Assembly (NCBI GenBank): GCA_030611395.1
Contig: JAUWPX010000136.1
Coordinates: 1 to 5,200, forward strand
Source: Bacteroidota bacterium
GTDB lineage: Bacteria > Bacteroidota > Bacteroidia > Bacteroidales > VadinHA17
Length of the DNA: 5,200 bases
Reading direction: 5' to 3'
Every line of letters starts with the position of its first letter. The stretch's first letter is position 1. A model generated the notes under the pieces. It searched no databases. It worked only from the letters and a program-made list of their open reading frames with translations, and was not told the origin of the DNA. Positions 1-5,200 of the stretch are shown here, piece by piece. Both the position numbers and the translations under genes were made by a program.

Positions 1-283
1 GAGCATTATCATACCAGTTTTTAATATATCCGTCATACCATGGTATTGGCTGGTACTCCTGTATCATTGTTCCGTTAAATCTGAATTCTGTCGGTCCACC
101 GTAAGTACAGCCAATTACCTGGCCTGCCCATCCTCCTTTAATCTTGTCTGATAATTTTGCTTTGGAAATAGAAATTTCTTCACCAATGATTTGTACCGAC
201 CTGTTTTTTTGGTCTGTTTTCTCACCGGAACAGCCATAACTTATTAGTAATATGACCCACACAAAATGCAATAACTTTTTCAT
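1..283 (-). CDS. ADP-ribosylglycohydrolase family lipoprotein (partial, N-terminal 94 residues)
   Basis: The frame opens with ATG at 283-281 and stays open to the left edge, so only the N-terminus is visible. Residues 1-17 form a signal peptide (MKK, then a hydrophobic run) ending in ISYGC. Cys18 is the probable lipidated residue, although Tyr in the lipobox is not ideal. Residues 47-67 (KIKGGWAGQVIGCTYGGPTEF) match the opening helix of the ADP-ribosylglycohydrolase (DRAG/ARH) fold in its Bacteroidota form. The family removes ADP-ribose from proteins or cleaves related N- or O-glycosidic bonds using two Mg ions. The metal-binding Asp residues should lie beyond the window edge. The gene starts 41 bases after the nucleoside hydrolase stop on the same strand, so it probably shares that operon. 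Being exported, it more likely scavenges ADP-ribosyl compounds than reverses cytoplasmic protein modification; that is inference. The family call is fairly firm; the substrate is unknown. Confidence 0.8.
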   Translation of the reverse strand, partial: MKKLLHFVWVILLISYGCSGEKTDQKNRSVQIIGEEISISKAKLSDKIKGGWAGQVIGCTYGGPTEFRFNGTMIQEYQPIPWYDGYIKNWYDNA

Positions 284-324
284 AGCCTGTTAATTTTAGC
301 AGTAATTTATTAATTAATAATGAA

Positions 325-1340
325 TTATTTTGCCACAGTAGTTTCATGCATCATTAAATCTTCAATTAATCCAGTGATTTGCGGAACAGGCATTTTTGTT
401 ACAACATATGCATGAGGACCGTTTTTAGAATTTTCCCATTCGTTATGCCCATCTTCAAAAGTAACAAATCTGCCTTTATTAATGTAAAAATAATTCTCAT
501 ATCCCTTTACTGCAATCAGAACTGCGGTTTGGTCCCAACTCATCCTTCCGTTTTTGTCTTCTTCACTCTGTGGAATTATATAGCAAATACATCTTTAACC
601 GGGTTATTCTTACAGGGCATTTCAATTAACCTTAATCCTGTTTTGATCTGCACTCCTATTTCAAATCCAGTGAATAATATTTCAGTCGGCCATTGCTTTA
701 TTGCAATAATTGATTTTATTGAATCCATATACACATTAAATTCCATCCCTTCCGGAAACTTTCCCCCCATACAAACCCATTTTTTAACCTTTTTTTCAAT
801 AAGTTTCTTTCCCGTAAGTGGACTTAATTCATCCGATTCCGACATAATCAGGTTTCCCAGGTTAGTAAGAAAACCAACAGAAATAATTGTTACTGCAGTA
901 TCTTCCAGTTCGCTCAGGATTTTACGATATAATTTTACTGCATCGGGAGCTTCACCGGTTGACATCAGATCGTGAGGGTATTTTGCAATAAGCGAGTCAG
1001 GCCATTTTTGAAAAGCCCCAATATTTACTCCTTCAGATTTTGGGGCACCTATTGGAAGATCCGGACGTCCGAAATAGGTATTAATAACATCAATAGAAGG
1101 TACTACAAGGTCATGTTTATTTGATGCCATTGTAGCAAGGATATTAATATATCCACTATCTGCAAACGCATGCAGTATAGCTAATGCTCCAACATCGTCA
1201 TAATCCGGTCCGCAATCGGTGTCGAATATTACCGCTATTGGGGTTTGAGGTTTTTCCGCAATGTTTTTCTGACTATCTACGCAACCAGCCATTAAAACTA
1301 CAATCCCAAGGACAAACATTTGTGAAACTTTTGCTTTCAT
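325..1340 (-). pseudogene. Nucleoside hydrolase (IUNH family) lipoprotein, split by a frameshift
   Basis: Family members hydrolyse the N-glycosidic bond of ribonucleosides to give a free base and ribose. The N-terminal frame (1340-576, 254 residues) has a signal peptide ending LMAGC with lipid Cys20. It carries the calcium/catalytic motif DTDCGPDYDD (Asp40, 42, 46, 48, 49), the GFLTNLGNL segment (156-164), MGG (191-193) and EFN (200-202). It stops at TAA 578-576. The rest of the enzyme continues in another frame: Ile-Pro-Gln-Ser-Glu-Glu-Asp, then GRMSWDQTAVL and 60 more residues to TAA at 327-325. The Asp of SWDQ (bases 534-532) corresponds to the conserved C-terminal calcium ligand of the family, so the N-terminal product alone should be inactive. 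Restoring one base gives about 338 residues, a normal length. The start lies 14 bases after the ribokinase stop, which suggests one transcript. Lipidation implies action outside the cytoplasm. Whether the break is real or a sequencing error cannot be decided here. Confidence 0.85.
571..584 (-). other. Frameshift site in the nucleoside hydrolase gene
   Basis: Read on the minus strand the site is GCTATATAATTCCA. The upstream frame reads Ala-Ile-stop (GCT ATA TAA), while the conserved downstream part is in the frame ATT CCA CAG (Ile-Pro-Gln). Adding one base restores the reading frame, for example ATA TCA ATT CCA, giving Ile-Ser-Ile-Pro, which fits the family pattern as I remember it. Losing one TA unit from the TATATA run at 577-582 would also restore it, with one residue fewer. 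I see no slippery heptamer or downstream structure that would suggest programmed frameshifting. Confidence 0.8.
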
Positions 1341-1354
1341 AATTAATATCGATT

Positions 1355-2269
1355 TTATGTTTTTGCTCTCTTCTCCCCAACCTCACTCCTGTATGGTGTG
1401 GAAGTCTGTGCTCCAAGTCTTGTTACAGCAATTGAAGCCGCTTTATTTGCAAATTGTACGGCTTCCCTGATATTGAACCCCTCTGAAACAGCAACTGCAA
1501 GTGCACCATTAAATGTATCGCCGGCGGCAGTTGTATCAACAGCTTTTACTTCAGGTGCAGGTATTAATTCTGACAAGCTGTTTGTATGGACAAATGCACC
1601 ATTCGCTCCCATTGTAATTATTACAATTTCAACACTTTTTTTCAATAAAATTTGTGCAGCTTTTTTAGCTGTATCTGTATTGGTTACTTTCACTCCTGTA
1701 AGAATTTCTGCTTCTGTTTCATTTGGAGTAAGTATATATATTGTTTTCAGAATTGAATCAGATAGTTTTTGAGCCGGAGCAGGGTTTAGAATCACTCTCT
1801 TTTCGTTTCTGAAAGCAATTTGTGCTGTATATTCAACTGTTTCAATTGGAATTTCAAGCTGCAATAATACAATATCTGCCATCTCAATCTGCTTAATGGC
1901 TTTGTCGATATCATCAGGCTTAAGGGTCATGTTGGATCCGGGAGCAACAACTATACAATTCTCCGCCCGTGAATCAACAGTAATCAGGGCAACACCTGAT
2001 GGGTTTTCCGGATCGACAACAATATTTTCAGTATTTACACCTTCCCTCCTGAGATTTTCAACAGATTGCTCCCCAAAAATATCATTTCCTGTTTTTGAAA
2101 TAAAAGCAACATCACCCCCAAGCCTTGAAGCTGCCACAGCCTGGTTCGCTCCTTTGCCTCCCGGGTTCATTAAAAATTCCCCACCAAGGATGGTTTCGCC
2201 CGGCAAGGGTAAATGAATGGTTTTTATTACCATATCGGTATTTGTACTGCCTATTACAACTATTTTCAT
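1355..2269 (-). CDS. rbsK: Ribokinase (PfkB family)
   Basis: This is a complete 304-residue cytoplasmic kinase that phosphorylates D-ribose with ATP to ribose 5-phosphate; the length is normal for the family. The N-terminal substrate region has GSTNTDMV (7-14). PfkB signature 1 is GGKGANQAVA (37-46), where ribokinases contact the sugar. NPAP lies at 162-165 and the NETE magnesium/phosphate motif at 183-186. PfkB signature 2 is DTTAAGDTFNGALA (245-258), with Asp251 as the expected catalytic base. The C-terminal GAQTSTP (286-292) matches the ribokinase-specific end near the monovalent-cation site. Together these favour ribokinase over fructokinase or adenosine kinase. It is the first gene of a leftward run with the nucleoside hydrolase and ADP-ribosylglycohydrolase genes, and would use the ribose those enzymes release. 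The ATG follows an A-rich leader (TTAATTAAAAAA) and no Shine-Dalgarno, as is usual in Bacteroidota. Confidence 0.95.
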   Translation of the reverse strand: MKIVVIGSTNTDMVIKTIHLPLPGETILGGEFLMNPGGKGANQAVAASRLGGDVAFISKTGNDIFGEQSVENLRREGVNTENIVVDPENPSGVALITVDSRAENCIVVAPGSNMTLKPDDIDKAIKQIEMADIVLLQLEIPIETVEYTAQIAFRNEKRVILNPAPAQKLSDSILKTIYILTPNETEAEILTGVKVTNTDTAKKAAQILLKKSVEIVIITMGANGAFVHTNSLSELIPAPEVKAVDTTAAGDTFNGALAVAVSEGFNIREAVQFANKAASIAVTRLGAQTSTPYRSEVGEKRAKT

Positions 2270-2304
2270 TTTTTTAATTAATGAGTTTTTTTAAACTTTT
2301 AATA

Positions 2305-2312
2305 CAAAAATA
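2305..2312 (-). promoter_or_regulatory. Possible Bacteroidota -7 promoter element for the ribokinase operon
   Basis: Minus-strand TATTTTTG matches the TAnnTTTG consensus of the primary sigma factor of Bacteroidota exactly. It lies 35 bases before the ribokinase ATG and would give a short leader. No TTTG is present at the expected -33 spacing, and the region is very AT-rich, so a chance match is possible. Confidence 0.4.
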
Positions 2313-2422
2313 AAACTAATAAATATTCAGTAATTTCACTCACTTTACTATCTCTTTTTGAATCTTTCTTTAATATTTACCCTGCCATAATTTTTGCAAA
2401 CTCCTGATTATTTGTAACTAAC

Positions 2423-2450
2423 CAGTTGACAGTCCACAATCGGCAGTCAG
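2423..2450. repeat. Degenerate heptanucleotide tandem repeat, four units
   Basis: Four consecutive 7-base units can be read without gaps: CAGTTGA, CAGTCCA, CAATCGG, CAGTCAG. The shared core is CARTYNR. The block is locally more GC-rich than its surroundings. From memory, similar CAGTCGG/CAGTCCA-type strings occur between genes in other Bacteroidota genomes; I cannot verify this here. Confidence 0.6.
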
Positions 2451-2468
2451 ACACTTTAGACACTTCTT

Positions 2469-2508
2469 CATTTTATCATTCAATCATTTATGCATTTAAG
2501 CATTCATT
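2469..2508. repeat. Degenerate octanucleotide tandem repeat (CATTnnnn), five units
   Basis: CATT recurs at exactly 8-base spacing at 2469, 2477, 2485, 2493 and 2501. The units are CATTTTAT, CATTCAAT, CATTTATG, CATTTAAG and CATTCATT. The variable half is always A/T-rich. It begins 18 bases after the heptamer block and ends 17 bases before the candidate -7 element of the rightward gene. Confidence 0.6.
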
Positions 2509-2525
2509 ATACATCCTATCTCAAT

Positions 2526-2533
2526 TAATTTTG
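2526..2533 (+). promoter_or_regulatory. Possible Bacteroidota -7 promoter element for the DUF1080 lipoprotein gene
   Basis: TAATTTTG fits TAnnTTTG exactly and lies 86 bases before the ATG at 2620. No TTTG stands at the expected -33 distance, where the octamer repeat ends. It is a weak call resting on one half-element. Confidence 0.3.
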
Positions 2534-2619
2534 TTATCTTGTTTCCATAAAAGAAAAAACATTAGAAAATGTTCTATAACAACTACGCATTTTCCTGCAA
2601 AACTTAATATTTAATACTT

Positions 2620-3348
2620 ATGAAAACTATTATTCCTGTTATTCTAGCACTTATTCTTGGTGTACAATCCTGTAAACCAGGGGTTGATATCCCGCCAACA
2701 TCTCATCCGGATGTTGCTAACTGGCAGAATCTGTTTGCTGATGATCTGTCTAACGCGATATTTCCTGAGGGTATATGGACTTTCGAAGAAGGTATTCTTA
2801 CAGCAAGTGAGGACCAGGCTATCTGGTCGGATTATGATTATGATAATTTTATACTTGACCTTGAGTTTAAAACAGATACCGGCACAAACAGCGGGGTAAT
2901 TCTCTACTGTTCAGATATTAAAAACTGGATACCAAATTCAATTGAGCTACAGATAGCTGATGACTATGCCGAGAGGTGGGCAAGCAGTCCCACTTCATGG
3001 CAATGCGGTGCTATTTTTGGTCATTTGCCCCCTACTAAAAGTATGGTAGAACATCCCGGTGAATGGAACCGTTTAACAATAACCTGTATGGATCATTTGA
3101 TTTGGGTTCGGCTGAACGGTGAACAGATCATTGAGATGGATATGAAATTATGGACAGATCCGGAAGTGAACCCTGATGGAAGTGAAATACCTCTATGGTT
3201 ATTCAAACCGGTAGCTGATCTGCCCACACATGGTTTTATTGGTTTCCAGGGAAAACACGCCGGAGCGCCAATCTATTTCAGAAATTTAAAGATCCATGAA
3301 TTAGGCACTATCGAAGATCTTATAATTCTTCCAGGAGTTGGCGGGTGA
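2620..3348 (+). CDS. DUF1080 / 3-keto-disaccharide hydrolase-domain lipoprotein
   Basis: This 242-residue protein has a signal peptide (MKTIIPVILALILG) and lipobox VQSC with lipid Cys18, so it should be anchored outside the cytoplasm. The remainder is one DUF1080-type domain (Pfam 3-keto-disaccharide hydrolase, a concanavalin/laminin-G-like beta sandwich). Recognisable parts are GIWTFEEGILTAS (51-63), the strand NFILDLEFK with TNSGVILYC (76-97), NSIELQIADD (105-114), GEWNRLTITC ending in a strand with LNGEQI (146-170), and HGFIGFQGK with YFRNLKIHEL (204-228). Some relatives act on 3-keto-glycosides; others may only bind carbohydrate. The substrate here is unknown, and I cannot assign catalytic residues. 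The ATG follows AATATTTAATACTT with no Shine-Dalgarno. The stop overlaps or nearly abuts the next gene, so the two are probably co-transcribed, an odd pairing of an exported sugar protein with a nucleotide enzyme. Confidence 0.85.
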   Translation: MKTIIPVILALILGVQSCKPGVDIPPTSHPDVANWQNLFADDLSNAIFPEGIWTFEEGILTASEDQAIWSDYDYDNFILDLEFKTDTGTNSGVILYCSDIKNWIPNSIELQIADDYAERWASSPTSWQCGAIFGHLPPTKSMVEHPGEWNRLTITCMDHLIWVRLNGEQIIEMDMKLWTDPEVNPDGSEIPLWLFKPVADLPTHGFIGFQGKHAGAPIYFRNLKIHELGTIEDLIILPGVGG

Positions 3349-3359
3349 AAATATATAAC

Positions 3360-4325
3360 ATGGAAATCAAAGAAATAATATTAGAGGAATTAAATCCTGA
3401 AAAATTTATTGAAGAAAAAGTGAAGGATATTTCTTTGAAAGTGGGTAGTAATTATGCCATTAACGCTTTGTCCGGTGGTGTTGATTCTTCAGTTGTTACT
3501 ATGTTGGGACACAAAGCTCTGGGCGATAAGCTTAAAACGTATTTTATTGATAATGGACTGATGAGGGAAGGAGAACCGGAGTATGTTGTTTCAATTTTTA
3601 AAAACCTGGGGATAAATGTTGAAATTATAGATGCTAAAAAGGTTTTTTTCGATGCATTAAGAAACGTTACAGATCCCGAGGAAAAAAGAGAAGCTGTTAC
3701 CAGTTCATTTTACAAAAATGTTTTTGGTAAGTTAGTAAAGAACAGTAATGCGAAATATCTTTTTCAGGGAACGATTTTGACAGATGTGGACGAAACAGTT
3801 GCGGGAATAAAGAGGCAACACAACGTTTTTGAGCAGTTGGGAATTGACACGGAAGAGGCATTCGGTTACAAGATCCTTGAACCACTTGTACAACTCAGAA
3901 AACCCGCGGTAAGAGAAGTTGGAAAAGCACTGGGACTACCCGAAGAAATATTTAACAGACCACCATTCCCTGGTCCTGCCCTGGCAGCAAGAGTTATTGG
4001 AGAGGTCAGTCCGGAAAAGGTTGAAACCGTGAAAAAAGCCACGGTGATTGTTGAAGAAGAATTAAAGGATTCAGGAGCATTCCAGTATATGGCAATTTTA
4101 CATGAAGATAAAGTTACCGGAATGAGAGATGGCAACAGGGATTTTGGTTGTCAGATAGAGATACGATGCTGGGAAAGTAAAGATGCCAGGACAGGGACAC
4201 CAACCAGACTTCCTTATGACACACTTGAAAGACTGGCTGAAAGAATTACAACCGAAGTCCCAAAAGTAGTAAGCGTTACTTACAACATAACTAATAAACC
4301 ACCCTCAACTATCGAAGCCGTTTAA
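3360..4325 (+). CDS. GMP synthase ATP-pyrophosphatase subunit (stand-alone, GuaA C-terminal type)
   Basis: GMP synthase amidates XMP to GMP, using ATP to form adenylyl-XMP and ammonia from a glutaminase domain. This 321-residue protein holds only the synthetase half. It has the PP-loop LSGGVDSS (37-44), YFIDNGLMRE (61-70), LFQGTILTDVDET (134-146), the PFPGP lid region (202-206) and the dimerisation domain ending RLPYDTLERL (283-292) and NKPPSTIE (312-319). The roughly 200-residue glutaminase domain of bacterial GuaA is absent, as in archaeal two-subunit enzymes, and no partner gene is visible. Differences from usual GuaA, from memory, include IKRQHNVFEQ for IKSHHNVGGL and RPPFPGPALAARV for RHPFPGPGLAIRV, so it may be a paralogue. 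I chose ATG 3360, 11 bases after the preceding stop. GTG 3345, which overlaps that stop by four bases, would add five residues (MKIYN). The stop shares TTAA with the convergent neighbour. Confidence 0.85.
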   Translation: MEIKEIILEELNPEKFIEEKVKDISLKVGSNYAINALSGGVDSSVVTMLGHKALGDKLKTYFIDNGLMREGEPEYVVSIFKNLGINVEIIDAKKVFFDALRNVTDPEEKREAVTSSFYKNVFGKLVKNSNAKYLFQGTILTDVDETVAGIKRQHNVFEQLGIDTEEAFGYKILEPLVQLRKPAVREVGKALGLPEEIFNRPPFPGPALAARVIGEVSPEKVETVKKATVIVEEELKDSGAFQYMAILHEDKVTGMRDGNRDFGCQIEIRCWESKDARTGTPTRLPYDTLERLAERITTEVPKVVSVTYNITNKPPSTIEAV

Positions 4326-5200
4326 GTTATAAAATCCTCCGGTACATTTATAAGCCGGCTGACATCTTTAATCTTTTCTGCGACATTAAATCCTGAAGCA
4401 CAATTCACTGTACATTCCCTGCAATCAGCACATGGGTTTTCCGGAAGGTCAAGTGACACAAGTAGTTGATGTGCCTTTTCCAGGTTGCTGTAACCATAAG
4501 TGTACATGTATGCCCGCATCAGATCAGGAATAGGAAGAGCTTTTGTGCATTGCTCTACACATTCCCGGCATCCTTTACAATACAGTGAAACAAGAGATTC
4601 ACCCGTTTCAATATCTTTCTTTTCCTCATCCGTCAGCTCCGGGTTTTCCATAATACTAAAACTCTCCTCCAAATGATCAAAACTGGTAAAACCAGGTATA
4701 GCAGTGTGAACATTGGGATTTTGCAGAGCCCACTTTAACGCGGCTTTCGTATTTACAGGATGTTGTTTTTCCTTATCATAAAATCCTCCTGCCATTGTCT
4801 TCATAGCAACAATTCCCAATCCTGCTTTCGCTGCCTTATCAATTGCCTCATTCATTTCCTCTACATTATCCTGTTTGAAATTATAAGAAGTCAACACTAC
4901 ATCATAAACACCACTGTCAACAGCAGCCTGGATCATCTCAGGTTCTCTACTATGGGTGGAGACACCGAGGAATTTTGCTTTCCCTGATTTTTTGATCTTT
5001 TTCATAGCATTCAGAGTAGGCTCATGGAGTGTTGATTCTCTTGATCCCGGCATATGATGAAAAAGAATATCAACATATTCCAAATTAAGCCGTTTCATAC
5101 TTATCTCAAACTTTTCCATAAAGGTCTCCTCAGTTGCTTCATCTGAATACAAACCTGTTTTCCTGTCCAATCCCGGTTGACCGACTTTTGTAGCGATGGT
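4322..5200 (-). CDS. Aldo/keto reductase with C-terminal ferredoxin-like domain (partial, N-terminus missing)
   Basis: The frame is open to the right edge, so the start lies outside; 292 residues are visible. The first, TIATKVG, contains the Lys expected of the aldo/keto reductase catalytic tetrad. The strand YVDILFHHMPG (42-52) carries the expected His, and the Asp and Tyr should be upstream. Later barrel parts include KFLGVSTHS (76-84), GLGIVAMKTMAGG (127-139) and VHTAIPGF (164-171), typical of NADPH-type reductases. The C-terminus has two clusters, CKGCRECVEQC (Cys208, 211, 214, 218) and CADCRECTVNC (Cys257, 260, 263, 267), each C-x2-C-x2-C-x3-C. This suggests two [4Fe-4S] sites; the Pro that usually follows the last Cys is replaced by Thr or Ala. 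Such reductases are common in anaerobes, but their substrates are mostly unknown. No signal peptide can be judged. It converges on the GMP synthase gene and overlaps it by four bases. Confidence 0.88.
   Translation of the reverse strand, partial: TIATKVGQPGLDRKTGLYSDEATEETFMEKFEISMKRLNLEYVDILFHHMPGSRESTLHEPTLNAMKKIKKSGKAKFLGVSTHSREPEMIQAAVDSGVYDVVLTSYNFKQDNVEEMNEAIDKAAKAGLGIVAMKTMAGGFYDKEKQHPVNTKAALKWALQNPNVHTAIPGFTSFDHLEESFSIMENPELTDEEKKDIETGESLVSLYCKGCRECVEQCTKALPIPDLMRAYMYTYGYSNLEKAHQLLVSLDLPENPCADCRECTVNCASGFNVAEKIKDVSRLINVPEDFIT

Larger units (their letters stand above)
2270..2619. other. Divergent intergenic region, AT-rich, with two short periodic repeats
   Basis: These 350 bases separate the leftward ribose operon from the rightward lipoprotein gene. 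They hold one candidate -7 element per direction, a 7-base periodic block (2423-2450) and an 8-base periodic block (2469-2508). A small open frame (2426-2614) starts inside the first block. It resembles no protein I know, begins in repeat sequence and is best ignored. I see no riboswitch-like conserved block, tRNA or strong hairpin. Confidence 0.7.

Noticed and set aside
307..320. A perfect 14-base palindrome TTATTAATTAATAA between the nucleoside hydrolase and ADP-ribosylglycohydrolase genes
   Set aside because: It is made only of A and T, so it is weak as a hairpin and expected by chance in AT-rich spacer. There is no support for an operator or terminator.
571..584. Programmed ribosomal frameshifting in the nucleoside hydrolase
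   Set aside because: There is no slippery heptamer of the usual kind and no downstream pseudoknot that I can see, and this family is not known to use recoding. Mutation or base-calling error is simpler.
379..975. A 198-residue plus-strand open frame
   Set aside because: It lies opposite the nucleoside hydrolase and covers its frameshift site, and it has no recognisable domain. The minus-strand frames carry clear family motifs.
1398..2216. Two plus-strand frames (1398-1772 and 1896-2216) opposite ribokinase
   Set aside because: They are antisense shadows of a fully conserved ribokinase gene.
2284..2297. Inverted repeat AGTTT-tttt-AAACT in the ribokinase leader
   Set aside because: A five-pair AT-rich stem in a T-rich tract is too weak to call a terminator or attenuator.
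2426..2431. TTGACA resembling a sigma-70 -35 box
   Set aside because: It falls in the heptamer repeat, has no TATAAT-like partner at about 17 bases, and Bacteroidota promoters follow a different consensus.
2558..2573. Inverted repeat AACATT-agaa-AATGTT upstream of the DUF1080 gene
   Set aside because: The stem is only six AT-rich pairs and does not extend. It could be an operator half-site pair, but nothing else supports that.
2426..2614. A 62-residue plus-strand open frame in the intergenic region
   Set aside because: It starts inside the heptamer repeat, runs through the octamer repeat, has no recognisable domain and reads like translated AT-rich spacer.
4760..4987. A plus-strand frame of 75 residues opposite the aldo/keto reductase
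   Set aside because: It is antisense to conserved barrel motifs and has no features of its own.
5168..5170. TTG as the start of the aldo/keto reductase
   Set aside because: The frame continues upstream through ATKVG, a conserved part of the barrel, so the true start is outside the window.

Overview
The window looks like a Bacteroidota chromosome, probably Bacteroidales or a relative. It is AT-rich. Its starts are preceded by A/T-rich leaders with no clear Shine-Dalgarno. There are several signal-peptidase-II lipoproteins, and the families (DUF1080, secreted nucleoside hydrolase, secreted ADP-ribosylglycohydrolase) are common in that phylum. This assignment is inferred from protein style; no rRNA or other marker gene is present.

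Minus strand, about 1-2269: a three-gene run transcribed leftwards. It goes from ribokinase (2269-1355) to a lipoprotein nucleoside hydrolase (1340-325, broken by a frameshift near 578) to a lipoprotein ADP-ribosylglycohydrolase (from 283, running off the left edge). Together they describe ribose recovery. The two lipoproteins would release ribose from nucleosides and ADP-ribose-type compounds outside the cytoplasm, and the cytoplasmic kinase would make ribose 5-phosphate. The content resembles the ribose-utilisation (rus) loci known in Bacteroides, but no transporter or regulator is visible here. The frameshift cuts off the C-terminal part of the nucleoside hydrolase, including a conserved Asp of the calcium site.

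2270-2619: a 350-base divergent intergenic region. It holds possible Bacteroidota-type -7 elements for both directions and two adjacent degenerate tandem repeats, one with a 7-base period and one with an 8-base period.

Plus strand, 2620-4325: a DUF1080 / 3-keto-disaccharide-hydrolase-like lipoprotein, followed almost without a gap by a stand-alone GMP synthase ATP-pyrophosphatase subunit. The latter has no glutaminase domain and carries altered lid motifs, so it may be an archaeal-type GMP synthase subunit or a paralogue with another role.

Minus strand, 4322-5200: an aldo/keto reductase with a C-terminal eight-cysteine ferredoxin-like region, continuing past the right edge. Its stop codon overlaps the GMP synthase stop codon tail to tail in a shared TTAA.

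I found no RNA gene, CRISPR array, insertion sequence or clear terminator. I see no evidence of a wholly new system. The most interesting points are the broken nucleoside hydrolase, the divergent GMP synthase-like protein and the periodic intergenic repeats.
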